Source: Seminavis robusta
Taxonomy: Eukaryota; Bacillariophyta; Bacillariophyceae; Naviculales; Naviculaceae
Length of the DNA stretch: 64,000 nt
Direction of reading: 5' to 3'
Assembly (NCBI GenBank): GCA_903772945.1
Contig: CAICTM010000337.1
Coordinates: forward strand, 1-64,000
Numbering within the stretch: the stretch's first letter is position 1; every line of letters begins with the position of its first letter. The position numbers were made by a program, and so were the translations under genes. The notes beneath the pieces were generated by a model. That model had not been told where the DNA came from and did not search any database. It was given only the letters and a program-made list of their open reading frames with translations. This document shows, in pieces, positions 44,532 through 58,500 of the stretch.

Positions 44532-45131
44532 TTACACCATGTTGTCCAGATCTTCACCATCCGGCTCAGTTGGATCAACAGACTTGTCATCGCCTCCTTC
44601 GTCGGCTAGAGGATGCCCGACCGACATTGTCACGCACCCACAAAAGAGGAAGAGACCGGACGCTGTGATGCAAAGGACCCCTCCAACGTCTAGCCAGCAC
44701 TCGAATTCGGTGCACATTTTGGACTTCAGCGACAGCAAGAGGAGAGAAGCAAGGATGCCCGCAAGGAAATGGAGGAAGCAAAGCATGGTCTCCAATGCTG
44801 GCGGCAGCCTCGTGAATAGGGTCATCAGGAGTGAGGCGTTGGCCAACAAACTCAAGGCGAAAGCGAGGGCGCCTCCATAGCGACCAAAGTTCCAAGAGTC
44901 GTCGAATGTACTCGCTTGCGCGTCAGTCCACGCAACGCACTTGTGATGGTTGTCAAGGTTTCCATTCAGCTCGTCCGCCGTCTGCCAAAAGCCCACCGAA
45001 ATACCGCCGACATTCTCATTGAATATCTCCACAAAGTTGCAATCAAAAATTGCGTATCCCAGGAAGGCCGACGCACAGAGCGATAGCGTTGCAGGGAAGA
45101 GGACCTGTCGACCGTAGGGAAAGCAAGGCAT
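44532..45131 (-). CDS. Four-pass membrane protein of unknown function
   Basis: Single exon, 199 aa, ATG at 45131. Four hydrophobic segments lie at about residues 8-28, 85-108, 112-134 and 147-168. A loop between segments 1 and 2 has two Cys (C31 and C64 region), and the tail is acidic (DEGGDDKSVDPTEPDGEDLD). This is a claudin/tetraspan-like layout, but no family signature is recognised. It lies convergent to the BspA-like gene, with about 170 bp between stops. Confidence 0.65.
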   Translation of the reverse strand: MPCFPYGRQVLFPATLSLCASAFLGYAIFDCNFVEIFNENVGGISVGFWQTADELNGNLDNHHKCVAWTDAQASTFDDSWNFGRYGGALAFALSLLANASLLMTLFTRLPPALETMLCFLHFLAGILASLLLLSLKSKMCTEFECWLDVGGVLCITASGLFLFCGCVTMSVGHPLADEGGDDKSVDPTEPDGEDLDNMV

Positions 45132-45795
45132 CGTCTATTTCCAAATATGATGCGATCAGATTGGCAGTGAATGTCAGTTTTTGTGAGACTGACTCGGCCG
45201 AAACTGGCAGCAACAGTCGATCTTTGCTCTTCGCAAGGTTCGCTGCATGCGCGAATACTATGAAGTTGTGGTACCATACCAGAACACGGGTGCCCTGCTA
45301 TAAAGGCCTCCTTAATTAATAGAGGATCTTCCCAAGTCTTGGATTCAGATTTCAGATGGTATGAAACTAGATATTTAAAAAGCGCAAGATCAATGAACGC
45401 GAAAGATGACTTGGCCACCCTGGTACGGTACCACCACCCACCACCCATCCCACCGCCCCCACCTACCGTAGCCAGGCGTTTTAAAAAAAAAGAACAACGA
45501 AACCAGCTCGGCATCCTTTCTAGCTCGCTTCTGCCAAGGACACAATGACAGCCATCCAGAAAAGATGGGTAGAGCCAAGAGGTGCTACTGTCGCGGTTCC
45601 AAAGTTCCAATACTTTGGTCCCCATCGAGCAGTACTCGTACCGGTATGAGGGCACTATATTCAACTGAGTACTCCTTTTGGTTGGCTAGAATAACTCAAT
45701 TTCCAACGCAAAATATTATCTAACCTTGGCCTAGAGCAACACAAGGGTGCACCACAACATCACAGACGCTGCAGCAAGAAAGGGTTGAGCATTGC
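45132..45795. other. Intergenic spacer upstream of the four-pass protein gene
   Basis: About 660 bp with no supported gene. A Pro/His-coding CCACC-rich stretch at 45430-45475 looks like low-complexity DNA. Confidence 0.45.
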
Positions 45796-48482
<2,687 letters not shown>

Positions 48483-50160
48483 CGTCGTCCTTGCTGAATT
48501 GAATCTGATGAGATTATCCTTGTTCTGAAATCTCTAGATCCGAAATAATGAGCCAACTGCATCACATGCCTTGCTGGAATATCCTCGATCTCGACGATTG
48601 AATCGAATCATCCGGTCTACCACCACCTAGCTAGCTACCGCTAGCTAGCGGACGATCAGCACAAGCATTCGGCACATGGCATCGTCTGTGCGGGACCTAG
48701 TTTTGGGAGCTGTTTTGGTTTATTCCTTCGTTTATAAATAGAAGCTTCGCCTTCTGAGGGCACAAGATCTGAGAGTTAGCCGTGACTGTGAAGACAGAGT
48801 AGCAACCTGGTACCTACTTCTTACTTGACCTGGTTGGTGCCTGGGTTGAGGAGACTGGTGTTCTATCCCTTTTTAGATGAAGGTTGTCACGCTTCAATGA
48901 AAGACTTAACATTGAAGACTCTAACACTCAAAGCTTACCAACTTTAAACTTGTGCCAGGCTATATCTTTCGCAACCTCCTGCCCATCTCACAATTAATTT
49001 ACCAGTACAAGCCAAAGGCAAAGGTGGAAGATCGCTGGCTCATGCCTCATGGGGCTGCGCCCTTCGAGTGGGACGCATGTGACGGTGTATTCATGGCACT
49101 ATTGCGTGAGGGTAGCAACAAACTGGACTTCAACATTATCAGTACAGTGGTGGCAGTATCCACACAGGATACTGTACCTCACCGTAATCTTTTATTCGGT
49201 CGTGCAAACCCGGGCCTTGCTGGGTGCAGCCGGCCGTAGGCAAAAGGCATTCAGTTTGGTGTCAGATCACAGATCAAACCCTTGATTGCCTATTTCTGCG
49301 TTGCGGCCTGAGATGATGACCGTCTTTCATGTACTGCCAATACATCATCGTAGCTTGAGAGAGCATGGCAGGTCGTGCGAAAACGGCGGAGCAAAAGGAC
49401 CTTGCCTTTCAATTGCTCTTGTCGACCCAAAATGGAGTGGGATGGATCAAGAATCAAGTTGCTATTTACTTGTACCGGTGGATTTGATCTGGTTGCGTAC
49501 CACTTCAATCGTGCTCTACGCTCCACTGGTACGGTGCTGGACTGGCTCTTTCAAGTTCACGCCATGAGAACAGATCCAACCCAAGACCTCGCATCTTGAC
49601 CTAGATGTACCCTGCTTAGGGCTACTAGTACCGGTAGCCTAAAGCACTGCCTTGGCTCGAGAAGGCTCCAAGCTTCCGCCGTCAAGGTCCCACTAGTTGG
49701 GAAGCGAATCATGGTTGCTACAAATAGCCTCTCGAGGTGTCACATCGACCAACTTTGGCAAGATCGCCGATAGTGTCAACCAAGAGCCAATCTAGAGCAC
49801 TGTGGTATGATCACAGCTTTCTACATGTACCGTATGATTGGCATGCCATCGTTTCGCCAATCTGGAGAGACGAATCGCTCCTACGGGTTGAGCAGCCGTG
49901 AAACTCAAGTCATTACAGTTGGTGGCTGGATCGAACGCAAAGATTGCCATCCACAATGTCCTCCGGAATCCTTTGTTTGCATGTACCATTGGTTGCACCA
50001 CAAGCAAGTTCATGTTTAACTAAGAAGTATCTACTTACACATTTGTCCAGTGCAAAGAAGTTTCTAATGATTACATGTTGCTAAGTAAGTATTCTATGGA
50101 TGGCACATATGGAGGGAGAGGAGGGATCTTTGCAGGCAAGATGAACCAACATGCAAGTGC
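48483..50160. other. Intergenic region, 1.7 kb
   Basis: No supported gene. CTAGCTAG clusters lie at 48627-48648. A TTATAAATA string lies at 48733-48741 on plus, but no convincing gene follows it. Several open frames of 70-95 codons (for example 48952-49239) lack motifs or splice support. Confidence 0.5.
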
Positions 50161-51809
50161 CTAAGCTCCCTTGGCGTGGATTTGCACAGGAGCTCGAGTC
50201 CTTTGTGGCGCTTGGAGGCGGAAGCGATGATGTTGGTCGCAGTCGGTGGAGCCAATCTTGGGCGGCAAGGATACACTGTGTCCCAACATTTTGGCTCGAA
50301 AGTCTTCAAAGTAGATGTGTCCATGCCCCGACTTATCCGTCTGACGCATAATCTTGTCAATGGTTCGATCCGAGATGAGACAGTTGCGCGACAGAGCCTC
50401 CTTGAGATCGCGTCGTGTGATGTATCCCTTTTCTTCCTTGTCGTAGGTTTGGAACACTTGTTGGAGCTTGACGTCGTCCAAGACCTTTTTCTGGAGCAGA
50501 CAAGCCCCGACAAACTCGCTGTACATAATAGTATTGGTTCCCGAAAAGTTGACTTGTTCAAAGAGACCATCGACGTCAATGTGTTCCGATGCATCTGGAT
50601 CGTCCTCCAGCATGACGGCCAAGCAGGCCTGAAGATCCGCTTTGGTAAGCTTCCCGCATCCGGTTTGGTCCAAGGTTTGGAAGGCCCGTGAAATGTCCTT
50701 GACTTCCTCGCTGTGCTGAAACTGGGATGCCATCATGGCACATGTGGCTTGCTTGAGGATGCAGCCCTGGGATTGAAACTTTTGCAGATCGACCAAGGAC
50801 GCTCGAGTGGATGCCCGGCGGTTGTGGTTACGGGCCAGAGCGGAACGACGGTGGCTTTTCAACCAGGGGTGTTGCAAAGCTTCTTCGGCAGTGACTCGTT
50901 TCTCTTCATCCTTCTCGAGCAACTTGGCAATAAAGTCGATGGCTTCTTCGCTGACATCGTCCCAGACTTCCTCGTTGAACTGGAGACAACCAGACACCAC
51001 CGATTGGAGGACTTCTCTGTCGTCCTCTCCGTCAAAGGGAGCATATCCTCCGAGGAGCATGTAGGCAATGATGCCGGCACTCCAGCAGTCCACTTTGGGA
51101 CCTGAGCTGTGGTCGAGTGTTTCCGGTGCCAGATAATATGCAGTTCCCACAATGTCATTGAACCTAGTATCGCTGTCAAACCGAGCGGCAAGGCCAAAGT
51201 CAATGACTTTCATGGTATCGTAATCAGAATCGTGAAGTAAGACATTCTCAAGCTTCAAGTCTCTGTGGGCGAGTCCGTGCTGGTGCATGTAGTTGATGCA
51301 GCTGAGCAAGTGTCCCATGAGCACGACCACGTCGTCTTCAGGGAGAGCGCCGCCATCGTACTTTTCCAGTTCGTCCAGCAAGTCTCCGCCCTCGCACAGG
51401 TCTGTAATGATGTAGAATGCAGTGTCATCTGGAGGGGGAAAGTGTACAAGAAGCAAGTGAGCAAGCTGATACTACTGTCTCCTTTTGATGAGAGTGTGAG
51501 CAGTGAGCAATTGCAAGCCTTACCTTCCAGAACTTCATAGCAGCTCATCATGTTTGGGTGATCCATTTCCTTGAGAATGTGGTATTCCTTGAGCGCTTCC
51601 TCGGTGATTTCGTCATTGTCTAGAGTCTTTTCCATGATCTTGCAAGCTCGTTCCGCACCGGTTTCCAAATGAATGCAGGAATGCACGGCACCATATGCTC
51701 CTTCTCCCAGGAATCGCCCTAGTCGGTAGTGTTCCCAGAGTCCTGATTTCTCGCCGAGCCGACGGCTGGTAATAAAATCTTTGGCTTGAAACTTGATAGA
51801 GGCGTCCAT
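50161..51809 (-). CDS. Calcium-dependent protein kinase-like (CDPK) with C-terminal EF-hands
   Basis: Two exons (51524-51809, 50161-51428) with a 95-nt GT-AG phase-1 intron; 517 aa from the ATG at 51809. An upstream in-frame ATG at 51884 would add 25 residues. The kinase domain is complete: LGEGAYGAVHSC loop, ACKIM lysine, HRDLKLEN catalytic loop, VIDFGLAARF, and YYLAPET. A linker with a basic autoinhibitory-like segment (RRSALARNHNRRAS) precedes four EF-hand-like units: DQTGCGKLTKADL, NFSGTNTIMYSEF, DKEEKGYITRRDL and DKSGHGHIYFEDF. Only the last has a near-canonical loop; the second lacks the first Asp. Ca2+ should release the kinase from autoinhibition. No clear N-myristoylation site is seen (MDAS / MSRI). 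Confidence 0.9.
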
Positions 51810-53332
51810 GGTTGAGTGTGATGAATGAGGTTGTGATTCTTTGAATTTTATGAGTGGGAAAAGAAAGGCTGTGATTCTTGACATCAGGATTTCAGCCCCT
51901 GCATTCAGCTCGGCTAAACCAAGATAAACCGGTGCCGGTACCGGTCTGCAAGAAGGGAGAAGGAGAAGGATGCGAGCTCCTGTTCCGGACGAGGTTGCAT
52001 GCCATCACCACTGTGGATGGTATCTTCACTGGATTGCATCCGGTAAGCCGGTAAGTCGACGAAGAAAGAATGCTTGCCTTTGTGGAAGCAGGCTTTACCG
52101 CGATGAGTCATTATTTGTACATAAAAACTTATAGTGGAGAGAGAAGTGTCATTCCAGAATGTTCAGGATTCTCTATGCTGCCTTGAAATTTCCTCCTCAA
52201 AGCAGGCTTGGCCTCGATTTCAGATTTCAGAGTAGTTGTAACTCGAACAGAAAAGGAATACAAGAGTATTCCAGTGAAATACCAGTGACAATAAGGTCGC
52301 TGCCCCAAACATTGCGGATGAGCGAATCTTATCTAAGTACAGAAAACATAGTTTCTCTTTTGACGTCTTTGGAGTTCTTTTAATCATCGCTAGAAATGAC
52401 CCGAGAACAAGGCCTTCAAAGCGAGACTTCTGAATTCTGAAGTGGGGGACGCACCTTTCAGCTAGCTCTCAGACGCCAACAATAGTCTACTTTCTCCAGC
52501 CAAACCAGTTGCGTTGGGTCGCTATCAGAAGAAACAATACATGTAGTTGTTGGATGTGCAAAGACCTACTACTGTATCCCGTTTTCAAGGTTTGGAGTTT
52601 GGAGCAGCCTGAAGAGCACCAACTTGATGTGTCCAAGAGCAAAAGGAATGCCACTCTGATGAGACCATCTCACCTCTAGCTTCTATCGAGCGTCAGTCGA
52701 TCCACCACTGTAGCTACCGGTACATAGAAAGTATCCAAACAACGCACGGTTTCGTCGGCATTGGCACCAGTACCGAGGACCGCCAAGGTAAACCCATACC
52801 AGTATCCACTTTCCAAATATAATCCTGTCCATGTTGACCTGAAGCTCACCAACAGGCGGAAGCTTTGACTGGAGTAAAAGCAACTTTCACAGCTCCTCAG
52901 CTATCGATCTACATTGCCCCTTATGGATGCCAGTACAGGGGACATGTTAGGTATCATCAAGAGGAAACTGTAGAGCATTGCTCAAGCTTGTAGGCTGGGC
53001 GCATGTGCCTGCGAGAGAGCCACTTTTGACTTGTGGTTTCGTAGGACCCGCTTCCAGTTCCTTGCATCGATATCGTGTGAAAGTCTGGAACTTCACTTCT
53101 CTGTCTGCTTCCAGGAACTGATCACTTCCTTCTTTCGATCCAGTCCTTGCTTCCAGTCAAGCTACCCGAGGTGCTAAACAAGCCTTAGTCAGGCTTGACG
53201 GCCAATGACCTCGACATCGATCGATGCATTTACGACGGCCTAGTATTGCAAGCAAATCAGCAACTGGCACTGTCATGATGTTGATTTTCTTTATATAATT
53301 TAATAACTTTCTGATTCAATATCCTGCTTTGC
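51810..53332. other. Intergenic region, 1.5 kb
   Basis: No supported gene. It contains a GTGCCGGTACCGGT palindrome near 51931-51944. An AT-rich stretch at 53281-53325 borders the 3' end of the Hint-domain gene. Confidence 0.5.
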
Positions 53333-54712
53333 TTAGACGACCTTCTTCTTTGTGTCCCGGCTGTCATTTCCATCATTCTGGAGCCAAACACCAACAGTTG
53401 CTAGGAAACCCACCAGCATGACAAGTGGGGCCAACGCAGGGCCCAGGCAAACATACTCCAGCAGATTCAACAAGCCAAAAAAGAGAAACAGGGGGATTCC
53501 CAACACAAATACCTGCACCAAAGCTTTGTATTGGTTGACAGCTCGAGCCATCTCCTGGCCAGCAATCAGGTAGTGCAAGATCCCGTCCTCGTTCTTGCCG
53601 TGGCACAACATGTTCTTGCTGTCATTGGCCCATAGCACATTCATGCACATCATTCGATGGGGAGCCAACCACCAGTGGGAAATGGTCTGATCGGCAGACA
53701 ACAGAAAGTATTGAGAGTTTTCCATCACAGTGGGGGCATCGTCTTGAATGGAAACGTAGGTCGATGCCACAATTCCATTGACTACAATGGTACCGTCTGG
53801 TGTGAGTGGCATGTAGAGCCCTTTTCTCTCAACTGTCTTGATCTTGGTGATGACAGCTGCCTGTTTATTGTTGTGGGTGGATACTTCATCGCCCACCTGC
53901 AAATTCTTTGCCGGCACTGTTTCTCCATTGGCGAGAAAGATCAAGTGGTTCCCTGTCATTTCCAATGGCTTGCTGCTGCTGCTGTCGATGGAAGTGTGAA
54001 TCTGCAAAAAGGTAGCCTTGTGATCGGTTTGGTAATGTCCAAAGCTATAGACAGGTTGGTAGGTTCCACTGGCAGTCAAAACTCTGTCTCCCAGTTGTAA
54101 ATCCTTCATGGCAATGTCGCCCTTGCTTGCAACTTGGACCAGAGCCGACTCGGAGAAGCAATTACCAGCAGGTGCTGCCCTTGCAGGACTGTTGCTCTGA
54201 GGACTAACATTACTATTGCTGTTAGCATTACCACTGCCGCCACCCCGCACCCCATTTGTAGTAATGGTAGGCGATGGTGTCTTTGGCGCCTGGGTAGGAG
54301 CTGGTGTTTGGATGGCTTCTTGATCACAGTAACAATCGAGATATAGGTCTTGAGGCGCATCGGCTTCAATGTAGACTTCTAAAAAGCCTGTTTGCTTGTG
54401 GGAGGCAGTTCTATGAGTCAAGACCATGTTGCAATCACTGTTGGATTTGGTTTCCGAATATTGTCCCATCATGTAGGGATCTTCGTGTTGAATCTTCATG
54501 GTGGTCAATCCTCCACTGGTACACGTCAGTTCGCAGGTAATTTTGGTATCGGCAGCGACACGAAACTGTTGCAATTTCCGGACATCGTAATCGCTTTCAC
54601 TGTGGCTACCCAAATCGGCCGACAAGCTGCAGGCCTGGACGGCAGTGTTGGTAGCAGTTGTTGTTGTCAAAGCCAAAAAGGCAAGGAATTTGTTTTTGCT
54701 GATGAACATCAT
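53333..54712 (-). CDS. Secreted Hint/Hog-domain protein with C-terminal membrane segments
   Basis: Single exon, 459 aa, ATG at 54712 (a second ATG follows directly). A signal peptide (MMFISKNKFLAFLALTTTTA) leads into a Cys-containing extracellular domain of about 120 residues (CELTCTSGG ... DLYLDCYCD) and a Thr/Pro then Asn/Ser/Gly linker. A Hint domain begins at Cys185: NCFSESALVQV, DLQLGDRVL, the block-B TGNH, and a VVNGIVASTY end, as in Hedgehog-type Hog domains. Two hydrophobic segments (about 395-445) end the protein. Hint domains self-cleave at the first Cys through a thioester, so the N-terminal domain could be released or modified. Which nucleophile attacks is unknown. There is no hedge signalling domain, so this is not a Hedgehog orthologue. 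Confidence 0.85.
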   Translation of the reverse strand: MMFISKNKFLAFLALTTTTATNTAVQACSLSADLGSHSESDYDVRKLQQFRVAADTKITCELTCTSGGLTTMKIQHEDPYMMGQYSETKSNSDCNMVLTHRTASHKQTGFLEVYIEADAPQDLYLDCYCDQEAIQTPAPTQAPKTPSPTITTNGVRGGGSGNANSNSNVSPQSNSPARAAPAGNCFSESALVQVASKGDIAMKDLQLGDRVLTASGTYQPVYSFGHYQTDHKATFLQIHTSIDSSSSKPLEMTGNHLIFLANGETVPAKNLQVGDEVSTHNNKQAAVITKIKTVERKGLYMPLTPDGTIVVNGIVASTYVSIQDDAPTVMENSQYFLLSADQTISHWWLAPHRMMCMNVLWANDSKNMLCHGKNEDGILHYLIAGQEMARAVNQYKALVQVFVLGIPLFLFFGLLNLLEYVCLGPALAPLVMLVGFLATVGVWLQNDGNDSRDTKKKVV

Positions 54713-55589
54713 GGTTGATTGAGTAGTTTTAGGTTTTAGTTTTTTGGTTTGCTGTGTTTTTCGTTTTGTGAGAAGACGACAATCTTGAGAGCAGATAGAT
54801 AGATTGATTCCGTAGCGGTACGAGGACGGAGAAGGAAGGATTTGACTCGCACTTGTTGTGCTCCCACATGGCTCCTTGGAGGTCAAGGGTCAAGCATGTT
54901 CGAAGATAAATCAGCTTTTGCTTCTACAGTATCTGTTAGTTTGGGAGCTCCCCATGACTCCTGGCAGCTCTTGTCCCATCCCATTGAGACATGTAGACCC
55001 CTTCCTTGCGACTCCCGCGGTTGATTGAACCTTCAATCCTGCTTGTGTCCCCTCCTTGCTTGTGGTGCCGCGGTCCAGTGAGTCAAGTCGAGTCGACCAA
55101 GTCACAATTCTGATCCCTGAATGGTGCGTCAGACAAAGGATATCGTTGTCGCCCCCAAGAAAGATTTCAGCGAAGCGGCTCCAAAGGATCCGTGCAGTCC
55201 ATTCGAAGAGAGAAGTAAGGAAGGAAGCAAACGGGTGAGAGACCTTGCTTGTTGAATGGGGAAGCTAAGCTAAAAGGGCAGAGTACACTATAGCTGTAAC
55301 CGATAGCATAGCAGAAGAGAGGATCAAACTGCCAGGCAGTGAAGCCCCTCACTCTTACTCTCTCTACTCTAGATAGAGTTCTAGAGAAATCCAGAAGAAT
55401 CTGTCTTTGTTTTCCCCAAAACTCCAAATCAATTGAGCCTTTGAGCCTGGAACTAATTTTCTGAACTCGGAAGGAGGGGGAGTTGAAGAAGACCTGAAGT
55501 CAAAGTTGGCAAAGCAAGATCTGATCCCAACTCAAGAGCTTTTCGTGTCTTACTCTCATAAGAGACACAATAAGTAAGTGCTTTCCACC
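54713..55589. other. Divergent intergenic region between the Hint-domain gene and DNMT5
   Basis: About 880 bp between divergent starts, so it should carry both promoters. No TATA box is obvious. Simple CT-rich stretches occur near 55350-55375. No gene is supported. Confidence 0.5.
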
Positions 55590-58500
55590 ATGAGTCCCAA
55601 AAAGCAGAACAAGAGCAAGCAGAAGAGCAAGAAGACGAATGAGTCTGCCAACAACAAAAACAAGAAGAAAAAGCCCAAGACAGCCAAGTATGCAATTGGC
55701 ACTCGTTTTTGGAAGAGTTTTGGAGAACATGGCAACTTTGAAGCGACTGTTGCAAGCTTTGATGCTCAGACTGGCTTTTATCGATTGACGTACGACGATG
55801 GCGATCAAGAGGAAATGACAGAACGGGAAATTACGCAATGGATACAAAAGGACCTTCAAAATACTACTCAAGAAAACAATACTGAAGCTGAAGCTGAAGC
55901 TGAACCAGTGGAAAACCCAATGGAGATTGAGATGGATGATCTTGAGCAAGACAAGGACAAGAAGAACAAAACTGACAAAACCAAGAATGACAAGGGAAAC
56001 AAACCAAAAAAGAGAAAGACCACTCCTACGCCACCACCAGCTCTACATGTAGATACCACACCAACAACTACAACTACAACTACAACTACAACTACAAATA
56101 CGACCAAAACTCCCAAGTACCAAAATGGCACCAAGATTCTCAAGGCGTTCCCTGGCTATGAAGAACTCTTTCAAGGGACCATTGTTCGGCATGAACCAGA
56201 CGACTCCGGTTTTTTCTATCACATTGTCTATGAGGATGGAGATGAGGAGGATCTCACGGAACGACAAGTCACCCGTCTCATCAACAAACAACATGAACAA
56301 CAACTTCAGACGGAAACTACACCAGCCGCCACCACCACAACCGTTATTACCACGTCTTCTACCAAAGGACGTTCGATCCGTCGCATATCGTACGTGGACA
56401 ACAATGACAGCAATGACGACGATGACGATGAGGAGGAAGAGGAAGCAGCACCACCCAAGAAACGCAGACGATCCTCTACTGCTAGTCGTGCCAAAAAGAA
56501 AAAGGACGACGACGAGGACGATGCCAGTGTGGTGTCCAACAAGGATCTATTTGAGGATTTGTTTGCAGAGCAAGATGCTAAAAAGCAACCTGCTGCCAAC
56601 AATAAAAAACAGGAACCCAAACCCAAAAAGATGCACGAAAGTTACAAACCCATGAATCATCCCGTATACGACAAATTAACCACGGCAGAAATACAAGCCA
56701 CCAAGCAATATTTGGATCCCTGTGGGATGGATGCCACGGATGATATTATTGGACGATTGATTGGGGATCAGATCGATAAAGTGGCCGGGTTGTGGTCCAG
56801 GGCACTGGCACACGACAAAACAACGCTGGGATCCGCTGAAACACCGCTACGATTGGGAACGGCGTGTAGTGGCACAGATGCGCCAGCGCTCGCCATGACC
56901 ATGGTACTCGAGCAAATGGAATTGCGACGACGTGACAATGACAATGACAACAACACACTTCCCGTAATGCACTACTCGCACGAATTCTCCTGCGAAAATG
57001 ATCCCATGAAACAAGCATACTTGGCACGCAATTTCGACAGCAAACTTTATCCAGATATCGCCAGACTGTGCGACAATCCAGCACCTCGTGACGTGTTTGG
57101 GCAAGAGCAACCATTGCCCAAAGCCAACATGTTTGTGGCCGGAACGTCCTGCAAGGACTTTAGTACGATGCGGTCCAAAAAACGAAAGGACATTGAAGAT
57201 CGAGGATGTTCCGGAGAAACCTTTCTGGCGGCCTGTGAAGTCATTCTCAAGGAACAACCGACGATTTGCATTCTGGAAAATGTGGTGGGTGCGTGGTGGA
57301 AGAAAATGTCCGAGTATATTGTCGGACGCATCCAATTGTCGGATGCGGGCAAGGGAAAAGATGGTGAAACCAAAGACGCCACGAAGGGTCCCAAAGAACT
57401 CAAATTCTCGTTCGATAACAAGCAGGGCAATAAGCTCGTGGTGGAAGAAGTCCCAAAGATGTGGGGTGTGCATTGCGGTTCGACCGTAGCCGGCTTTCTC
57501 AAGGGTGACACAATGGGAAAGATTCACCCAGTCGAATGGCCCACGAAAGTTAAAAAGACCGAAAAGTGCACCTTGACCGACCTACTGGGACCCAATAAGA
57601 TTGACAAAAAGAAGGATTGGTTGGTCTTTGATCGGCCCGTCACGTACCAAACACATTGGGTGAGGGTCGATACCAAGAACTTTGGACTGCCCCAAACAAG
57701 ACAACGAACCTACATGTTTGTCTGGCAAACGAATCCCCAGCCAAAAGATGGATTTTTCTACCCCGACAATCTCGGCGCGTATTGGGAAGCACTCGTGAAA
57801 CATTTGGAATCGCCGGTAAAGCACCCTTTGGAAGCCTTCCTTTTGCCACTGGACCATGATAACATGCGAGCGTATCGAGAAGCACTGAGGGGGCCACTCG
57901 GTCGCGAGAGCACTCGCCGAAAAGCCATGTACCCAAACTTTTGGACCACGGCAAGCAAGAATCGTCCCCACAACAAGGCGGCCAGGACGACCTCGGGGAT
58001 TGGGGATGAAGCTCGCCACATCACGCAATGGGGAGACAACGGCAAGAAGAAGCTACCGCCACATTACTGGCTGGAATACATGAATTGTAACAGTGAGTTC
58101 GACGTCGATTGTCACTGTGGACTACATTCCCTCAATTGTTGTGGCTCAATTTCTCGTTTTCTTTTTAATGTGTCTTCAAGGCCCACGGTGTTTGGATGTG
58201 GTGGACGTGTGAGTAGTATTTGACCACGTTGGCTGCGCGCCATATTTCAGTTTGCTGACTTGCGTATGCTGTCTTTTTGGATGGTGCTCCTCAGTCTGCA
58301 CGCTCAAGCTCTACGCGACGCAGAATCCCATGATGCCAACCATGCCAGTTTCTTTTGGAACGTCAGTCAAAACGTGACAAAAGAGAGGCATCGCACCGCA
58401 AAACCGGGTATAGCAAGTTGGTACGTTGTCCCCACCGCAGTCTGAGTCGCTTCCAATGTGAACCTTCATTGAGACTGACGCCATTGATTCAAAATGTCGA

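Noticed and set aside
48952-49599. Plus-strand frames after a TTATAAATA string
   Set aside because: Three overlapping frames of 74-95 codons without motifs; the string is probably chance.
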